A stretch of DNA of 64,000 nt, taken from NCBI RefSeq assembly GCF_042678945.1, contig NZ_JBHTLM010000002.1, positions 1-64,000 on the forward strand, read 5' to 3'. The translations under genes and the position numbers were made by a program. Below are positions 59,351 to 64,000 of this stretch, piece by piece. Origin of the DNA: Fontibacillus puldeungensis. Lineage in GTDB: Bacteria > Bacillota > Bacilli > Paenibacillales > Paenibacillaceae. The notes under the pieces were generated by a model, which was not told the origin of the DNA, did not search any database, and saw only the letters and a list, made by a program, of their open reading frames with translations. Within the stretch, counting starts at the first letter, position 1; each line of letters starts with the position of its first letter.

Positions 59351-60103
59351 ATGAGAACACCTATCATTGCAGGGAACTGGAAAATGTTCAAAACCGTTCC
59401 TGAAGCGAAAGCTTTCTTCGAAGCCGTAAAAGGCAAGGCGGAAGTAGCAGGCGTCGAAAGCGTCATTTGCGCTCCGTTCACGAACCTTCCGGCTTTGGTG
59501 GAAGCGGCAAAAGGAACTTCCATCAAAATCGGTGCTCAAAATATGCACTTCGAGGATGAAGGTGCATTCACCGGCGAAATTAGCGGAGGAATGCTGAAGG
59601 CACTCGGTGTCGACTATGTGATCATTGGACACTCCGAACGCCGTGCTTATTTTGGCGAAACCGACGAAATCGTTAACAAGAAAATCCATGCAGCCTTTAA
59701 ACATGGCTTGACTCCAATTCCTTGCGTAGGCGAGAAGCTGGAAGAACGCGAAGCTGGCAAGACGAAGGACGTAGTTAAAGTACAAACGGAAGCTGCTTTG
59801 AAAGGCTTAACTGCTGAGCAAGCCGCTGAAGTTGTTATCGCTTATGAACCAATCTGGGCGATCGGTACTGGCAAATCCTCGACTTCACAGGACGCGAATG
59901 AAGTGATTTCCTACATCCGCAGCCTGGTGAAAGGCTTGTACGGCGACGATGTTGCTGCAAAAATCCGTATCCAATACGGCGGCAGTGTAAAACCGGAAAA
60001 CGTAAAAGAATATATGGGCCAAAGCGACATCGACGGAGCGCTCGTTGGTGGTGCCAGCCTGCAGCCAGCATCGTATATTCAACTGGTTGAGGGGGCGAAA
60101 TAA
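59351..60103 (+). CDS. tpiA: Triosephosphate isomerase
   Basis: A 250-residue barrel isomerase. GNWKMFKTVPEA, catalytic His in IIGHSERRAYF, Glu in AYEPIWAIGTGKSS, and the phosphate loop YGGSVKPEN. AAAGGAGGGGG box before the ATG. The stop codon directly abuts the gpmI start. Confidence 0.97.
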   Translation: MRTPIIAGNWKMFKTVPEAKAFFEAVKGKAEVAGVESVICAPFTNLPALVEAAKGTSIKIGAQNMHFEDEGAFTGEISGGMLKALGVDYVIIGHSERRAYFGETDEIVNKKIHAAFKHGLTPIPCVGEKLEEREAGKTKDVVKVQTEAALKGLTAEQAAEVVIAYEPIWAIGTGKSSTSQDANEVISYIRSLVKGLYGDDVAAKIRIQYGGSVKPENVKEYMGQSDIDGALVGGASLQPASYIQLVEGAK

Positions 60104-61654
60104 TTGGCAACAACTCCAAGACCAGTAGCTTTAATTATCATGGACGGATTCGGTCTTCGCGACACGGTGGAAGGCAACGCTGTTGCCCAAGCCCACAAGC
60201 CGAACTATGACCGTTATCTGAAGCAATATCCAAATACTACCCTGCGTGCTTCCGGAGAAGCTGTCGGTCTGCCAGAAGGGCAAATGGGCAACTCTGAAGT
60301 TGGCCATTTGAACATCGGCGCCGGCCGGGTTGTATATCAAGACCTTACCCGGATTACCAAATCGATTCGCGAAGGAGATTTCTTCGAGAACGAATCGCTG
60401 GTGGGTGCAGTTCGCAGCGCGAAGTCGAAAGGGAAGAAGCTTCATCTGTACGGCCTTTTGTCCGACGGCGGCGTACACAGCCACATTAATCACCTTTATG
60501 CGATGCTGGAACTGGCTAAGAAGGAAGGTATGCATGAAGTTTATATTCATGCGTTCCTGGACGGACGCGACGTTGCGCCGGACAGTGCCGTAGGTTTCCT
60601 TGATAGCCTGATCGCTAAAATCAACGAACTCGGTGTAGGCAAAATCGCTACGGTTCAAGGTCGTTACTATGCGATGGACCGCGACAAACGTTGGGAACGT
60701 GTGGAAAAATCGTACCGTGCCATGGTTTATGGCGATGGTCCGAAATATACCGACCCCATCAAAGCGGTTAAAGAATCCTATGAAAAATCGGTATTTGACG
60801 AATTCGTTATGCCGACTGTCATCGTAGACGATCAGGACCAACCGGTTGGACTTGTTGAGTCCGGCGATTCCGTCATATTCCTCAACTTCCGTCCGGACCG
60901 TGCGATCCAATTGTCCAACGTGTTTACGAACAAGGATTTCCAAGGCTTTGATCGTGGACCAGGGTTCCCGACCGACCTGTACTTCGTCTGCTTGACATTG
61001 TTCGCTGAAACGGTGGACGGTTACGTAGCGTACAAGCCGAAGAACCTTGATAATACGTTCGGTGAAGTGCTTGTCCAAAACGGCAAGAAACAGCTTCGTA
61101 TCGCAGAAACCGAGAAATATCCGCACGTAACGTTCTTCTTCAGCGGCGGCCGCGATGTTCAGCTTCCAGGTGAAAAGCGCGTGCTGATCAATTCGCCGAA
61201 GGTAGCAACCTATGATCTGCAACCAGAAATGAGTGCTTATGAAGTGGCTGCGGCTTGCGTAAAAGAAATCGAATCGGATGAATTCGACGCGATTATTCTT
61301 AACTTCGCCAACCCGGACATGGTTGGTCACTCCGGTCTGCTTGAGCCGACGAAAAAAGCAGTCGAAGTAACCGACGAATGCGTAGGCAAAGTGGTTGACG
61401 CCGTGACTGCCAAAGGCGGAGTTGTCGTCATCCTGGCTGACCACGGGAATGCGGACATGGTGTTTGATGAGAAAGGTAATACGATTACCTCCCATACCAC
61501 AAACCCGGTTCCGTTTATCGTGACTGCCGAAAACGTCGTATTACGCGACAGCGGCGTCCTCGCCGATGTAGCACCGACGCTGCTCGACCTGATGGGTCTG
61601 CCAAAGCCAGCTGAAATGACAGGCGTATCGATGATCGCCAGCCGCAAAGCATAA
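60104..61654 (+). CDS. gpmI: 2,3-bisphosphoglycerate-independent phosphoglycerate mutase
   Basis: A 516-residue manganese enzyme of the alkaline-phosphatase superfamily. IIMDGFGLRD, catalytic Ser in QMGNSEVGHLNIGAGRVVYQ, HAFLDGRDVAP, and metal ligands in DHGNADMV. TTG start immediately after the tpiA stop, with GAGGGGGC inside tpiA as its site. Confidence 0.96.
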   Translation: MATTPRPVALIIMDGFGLRDTVEGNAVAQAHKPNYDRYLKQYPNTTLRASGEAVGLPEGQMGNSEVGHLNIGAGRVVYQDLTRITKSIREGDFFENESLVGAVRSAKSKGKKLHLYGLLSDGGVHSHINHLYAMLELAKKEGMHEVYIHAFLDGRDVAPDSAVGFLDSLIAKINELGVGKIATVQGRYYAMDRDKRWERVEKSYRAMVYGDGPKYTDPIKAVKESYEKSVFDEFVMPTVIVDDQDQPVGLVESGDSVIFLNFRPDRAIQLSNVFTNKDFQGFDRGPGFPTDLYFVCLTLFAETVDGYVAYKPKNLDNTFGEVLVQNGKKQLRIAETEKYPHVTFFFSGGRDVQLPGEKRVLINSPKVATYDLQPEMSAYEVAAACVKEIESDEFDAIILNFANPDMVGHSGLLEPTKKAVEVTDECVGKVVDAVTAKGGVVVILADHGNADMVFDEKGNTITSHTTNPVPFIVTAENVVLRDSGVLADVAPTLLDLMGLPKPAEMTGVSMIASRKA

Positions 61655-61710
61655 GTAAGTCAAATTTAAAATAAATTTGAACATTAACCAACAAAAAGGA
61701 GACTGTACAA

Positions 61711-62997
61711 ATGACTATTATTTCTGACGTATACGCACGCGAAGTCCTCGACTCCCGCGGTAACCCAACTGTAGAAGTTGAAGTATATCTGGAGTCCGGC
61801 GCAATTGGCCGCGCTATCGTTCCATCCGGTGCATCCACGGGTATCCACGAAGCTGTTGAGCTTCGCGATGACGACAAATCCCGTTACCTCGGCAAAGGCG
61901 TTCTGAAAGCCGTTGAGAACGTAAACGAAATTATCGCTCCAGAAGTTATCGGTATGGACGCTCTTGACCAACTCGGCATCGATAAATTGATGATCGCTTT
62001 GGACGGAACTCCAAACAAAGGCAAACTCGGCGCAAATGCGATTCTTGCTGTTTCCATGGCTGTAGCTCGCGCAGCAGCTGACGCTTTGGATCTGCCTCTG
62101 TATGTTTACCTCGGCGGATTCAACGCAAAACAACTTCCAGTTCCGATGATGAACATCGTGAACGGCGGCGCACATGCCGACAACAACGTAGACGTACAAG
62201 AATTTATGATTCTGCCAGTTGGCGCACCTAGCTTCAAAGAAGCTCTTCGTACTGGCGCAGAAATCTTCCACAACCTGAAATCCGTTCTGAAAGCTAAAGG
62301 CTTGAACACAGCTGTTGGCGACGAAGGCGGTTTTGCTCCTAACTTCACTTCCAACGAAGACGCTTTGTCCTCGATCATGGAAGCTATTACGAAAGCCGGC
62401 TATACTCCTGGTAAAGACGTATTCCTGGGTATGGACGTTGCTTCGACTGAATTCTACAAAGACGGCAAATACCATCTGGAAGGTGAAGGAAAATCCTTTA
62501 CTTCCGCTGAATTCGTTGACCTGCTCGCATCTTGGGTTGACAAATATCCGATCATCACCATCGAAGACGGCTGCTCTGAAGACGACTGGGAAGGCTGGAA
62601 ATTGCTCACCGACAAACTGGGCAGCAAAATCCAACTCGTCGGCGACGACCTGTACGTAACCAACACCGAACGTCTGGAAAGAGGTATTAAAGAAGGCATC
62701 GCGAACTCCATCTTGATCAAAGTTAACCAAATCGGTACTTTGACAGAAACGTTCGACGCGATCGAAATGGCAAAACGTGCTGGATACACTGCAGTTGTAT
62801 CGCACCGTTCCGGTGAATCCGAAGACAGCACCATCGCTGATATCGCCGTGGCAACGAATGCCGGCCAAATCAAAACCGGTGCTCCTTCCCGTACAGACCG
62901 TATCGCGAAATACAACCAATTGCTTCGCATCGAAGATCAATTGGGCGAACTGGCTCAATACAACGGCTTGAAATCCTTCTACAACCTGAAACACTAA
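61711..62997 (+). CDS. eno: Enolase
   Basis: A 428-residue enolase. ILDSRGNPTVEVEV, SGASTGIHEAVELRD, GDEGGFAPN, IKVNQIGTLTET and SHRSGESEDSTIADI are all intact. AAAAGGAG box before the ATG. Last gene of the glycolytic run, with the same strong codon bias. Confidence 0.97.
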   Translation: MTIISDVYAREVLDSRGNPTVEVEVYLESGAIGRAIVPSGASTGIHEAVELRDDDKSRYLGKGVLKAVENVNEIIAPEVIGMDALDQLGIDKLMIALDGTPNKGKLGANAILAVSMAVARAAADALDLPLYVYLGGFNAKQLPVPMMNIVNGGAHADNNVDVQEFMILPVGAPSFKEALRTGAEIFHNLKSVLKAKGLNTAVGDEGGFAPNFTSNEDALSSIMEAITKAGYTPGKDVFLGMDVASTEFYKDGKYHLEGEGKSFTSAEFVDLLASWVDKYPIITIEDGCSEDDWEGWKLLTDKLGSKIQLVGDDLYVTNTERLERGIKEGIANSILIKVNQIGTLTETFDAIEMAKRAGYTAVVSHRSGESEDSTIADIAVATNAGQIKTGAPSRTDRIAKYNQLLRIEDQLGELAQYNGLKSFYNLKH

Positions 62998-63014
62998 GCC
63001 GTAGCGATGTAATC

Positions 63015-63046
63015 GGAGAGAGGACTAATCGTCCTCTCTCCTTTTT
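63015..63046 (+). terminator. Terminator of the glycolytic operon (first)
   Basis: GGAGAGAGGAC pairs with GTCCTCTCTCC around TAATC, followed by TTTTTG. Confidence 0.93.
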
Positions 63047-63057
63047 GTTTGATGCAG

Positions 63058-63098
63058 GCTCCTTACCCGTGAGAATTATGCGGGTTGGGAGCTTTTTT
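63058..63098 (+). terminator. Terminator of the glycolytic operon (second)
   Basis: GCTCC and ACCCG pair with CGGGT and GGGAGC, then TTTTTT. A tandem back-up terminator 10 bases after the first, as often seen behind very highly expressed operons. Confidence 0.82.
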
Positions 63099-63147
63099 GC
63101 GGGCAATTTCTCTGCTCGTGCTCTGAATAGCAGACACCGGCCACCCT

Positions 63148-63346
63148 AATAGGGGTAAAAAATGACCCTATTTGCGCTTTTTCCAGGGCTTTGATGAAAA
63201 TAGGGGAATTTTTTGGCCTTATTTTCTAAAAGTGATGCCAAAAGAGCGTTTTTCCGCATCTTGATACGAAAATAGGTACATAAATAACCCTTATTTGGTC
63301 AATAGGTCGACATTTTGCTCCAATAGGTTCATAAAAGTCCCTTATT
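63148..63346 (+). repeat. Family B intergenic element
   Basis: Four 25-bp near-palindromes start at about 63148, 63199, 63271 and 63322; spacing 51-72-51. Same pair orientation as the copies at 14.6 and 21.7 kb. Confidence 0.87.
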
Positions 63347-63409
63347 TTTTCCCAAGGGTAAGAGGAAACAGTTCTCTAGCCCACATTAATGGTGAATGAG
63401 AAAGTCTTA

Positions 63410-63439
63410 TTGACAGTCTTTACGGAAATACTATATAGT
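63410..63439 (+). promoter_or_regulatory. Promoter of the 63.5 kb lacI-type gene
   Basis: A consensus TTGACA (63410-63415), 18 bases, TATAGT (63434-63439); TATATA at 63432 with 16 bases is an alternative -10. Confidence 0.75.
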
Positions 63440-63454
63440 GAAATCAAACAGGTA

Positions 63455-63470
63455 ACGTAAACGTTTACGT
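63455..63470. promoter_or_regulatory. LacI/CcpA-type operator
   Basis: A perfect palindrome, ACGTAAACGTTTACGT, centred on CG, ~8-24 bases downstream of the likely transcription start and 38 bases before the regulator gene. Placement suggests autorepression by the LacI-type protein encoded next. Confidence 0.75.
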
Positions 63471-63507
63471 ATATAGAAACTAGCAGTAAAACGAAGGGGG
63501 GGATGTC

Positions 63508-64000
63508 ATGAGTGCTACGATTAAAGATGTGGCTCAGAGAGCTGAGGTGTCGGTGGCGACAGTATCTCGTGTGTTAAACAATCTGCCAGGCTATTCCGAG
63601 GATACGAAGCAAAAAGTTATGCAAGCGATAAAAGAGCTGGGCTATCAGCCAAACGCGATAGCCAGGGGGCTAATCAACAAGCGGACGCAAACGATCGGAG
63701 TGCTGTTTCCCAACGTGTCCAGCTCGTTCTCCTCTGAGATCTTGCATGGCGTGGAGGAAGAAGCTCACAAGCACAATTACAGTGTCATCGTTTGTAACAC
63801 GGCGGAAGACGGCAAGCGGACGATGAAATACTTGCAGGTGCTGCGGGAGAAGCAAGTAGATGGAATTATTTTTTCGAGCGGCGTGCTGAAGGAGGATTAC
63901 TATAAAGCGATGCAGACGATGGGAACCCCGGTCGTACTGGTGGCGACGAAGTCGGACTATGACCAGGTTCCATATGTCAAAGTAGATGACTATCAGGCTT
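63508..64000 (+). CDS. LacI-family regulator (cut by the window end)
   Basis: The first 164 residues of a LacI-family protein: helix-turn-helix IKDVAQRAEVSVATVSRVLN, hinge QPNAIARGLINKRT, then the ligand domain (TIGVLFPNVSSSFSSEILHG). The hinge and early core resemble CcpA, but the class cannot be settled from the N-terminus. GGGGGGG box before ATG 63508. Frame open to the last base. Confidence 0.9.
   Translation, partial: MSATIKDVAQRAEVSVATVSRVLNNLPGYSEDTKQKVMQAIKELGYQPNAIARGLINKRTQTIGVLFPNVSSSFSSEILHGVEEEAHKHNYSVIVCNTAEDGKRTMKYLQVLREKQVDGIIFSSGVLKEDYYKAMQTMGTPVVLVATKSDYDQVPYVKVDDYQA

Noticed and set aside
58040..59785. 581-codon open frame on the minus strand opposite pgk and tpiA
   Set aside because: Shadow frame. 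The strong codon bias of the glycolytic genes avoids codons whose complements are stops. No ribosome site and a Phe/Cys/Ser-rich translation. The same applies to long frames opposite gapA, gpmI and eno.

Overview
The window looks like a chromosomal segment of a low-to-mid GC Gram-positive of the order Bacillales, most likely Paenibacillus or a close relative. This rests on gene order rather than a database search. The runs hprK-lgt-ppaX-yvoF-hisZGDBHAFI, TPR-trxB, rapZ-yvcK-whiA-HPr and cggR-gap-pgk-tpi-gpmI-eno follow the Bacillus subtilis layout, with family-typical motifs in each protein. It is ordinary core genome with accessory transport and regulatory islands. I see no prophage, insertion sequence or CRISPR array.

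Layout. 1-1.2 kb: end of a 23S rRNA gene, then eight tRNA genes with no 5S between. 1.2-7.3 kb: a decayed GyrI-like remnant, a PucR-type regulator, the sugar-importer ATPase MsmX, and hprK-lgt-ppaX-yvoF. 7.6-9.5 kb (minus): an ECF sigma factor and its anti-sigma gene. 9.9-18.2 kb: histidine genes hisZGDBHAFI plus a PHP histidinol phosphatase. 18.3-23.2 kb: a 39-residue membrane protein, TPR protein, trxB, an MBL-fold hydrolase and an Lrp regulator. 23.6-28.1 kb (minus): a response regulator, histidine kinase and BcrA-type ABC transporter with two permeases, typical of peptide-antibiotic resistance. 28.2-29.8 kb: DUF1858 and hemerythrin/PAS DUF438 proteins behind a perfect Fnr/Crp-type box. 30.3-34.5 kb: glcK, rapZ, yvcK, whiA and an HPr. 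34.9-38.2 kb: a SIMPL protein, a second ECF sigma operon and a Nudix hydrolase. 38.4-43.1 kb: potABCD and a secreted DUF3298-type protein. 43.6-47.6 kb: uxaC, adeC, clpP. 48-55.5 kb: a LacI regulator with matching operators, an LplABC-type sugar importer, a GH30 glycosidase, and MarR and YciI genes. 55.6-63 kb: the central glycolytic operon under CggR. The window ends inside another LacI gene.

How the parts connect. HprK (4.2 kb) and an HPr with both His15 and Ser46 (34.3 kb) are the two halves of the Gram-positive carbon-catabolite switch. YvcK, RapZ, GlcK and CggR are also central carbon or envelope control genes. The 49-53 kb sugar importer has no ATPase of its own, and MsmX at 2.8 kb is the natural candidate to power it.

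The most unusual signal lies between genes. Two families of intergenic elements, different in sequence, share one architecture: four near-palindromic units arranged as two pairs, always 51 bp apart within a pair. Family A (21-bp units; 51-62-51) has full copies at 23.3, 34.7, 43.3 and 53.1 kb and damaged copies at 7.4 and 29.97 kb. Family B (25-bp units; 51-72-51) occurs at 14.6 (inside the his operon), 21.7 and 63.1 kb. In most copies the sequence between units has diverged while the palindromes and spacing have not. That suggests selection on a structure or on a protein-binding array. I do not recognise a named family with this layout.
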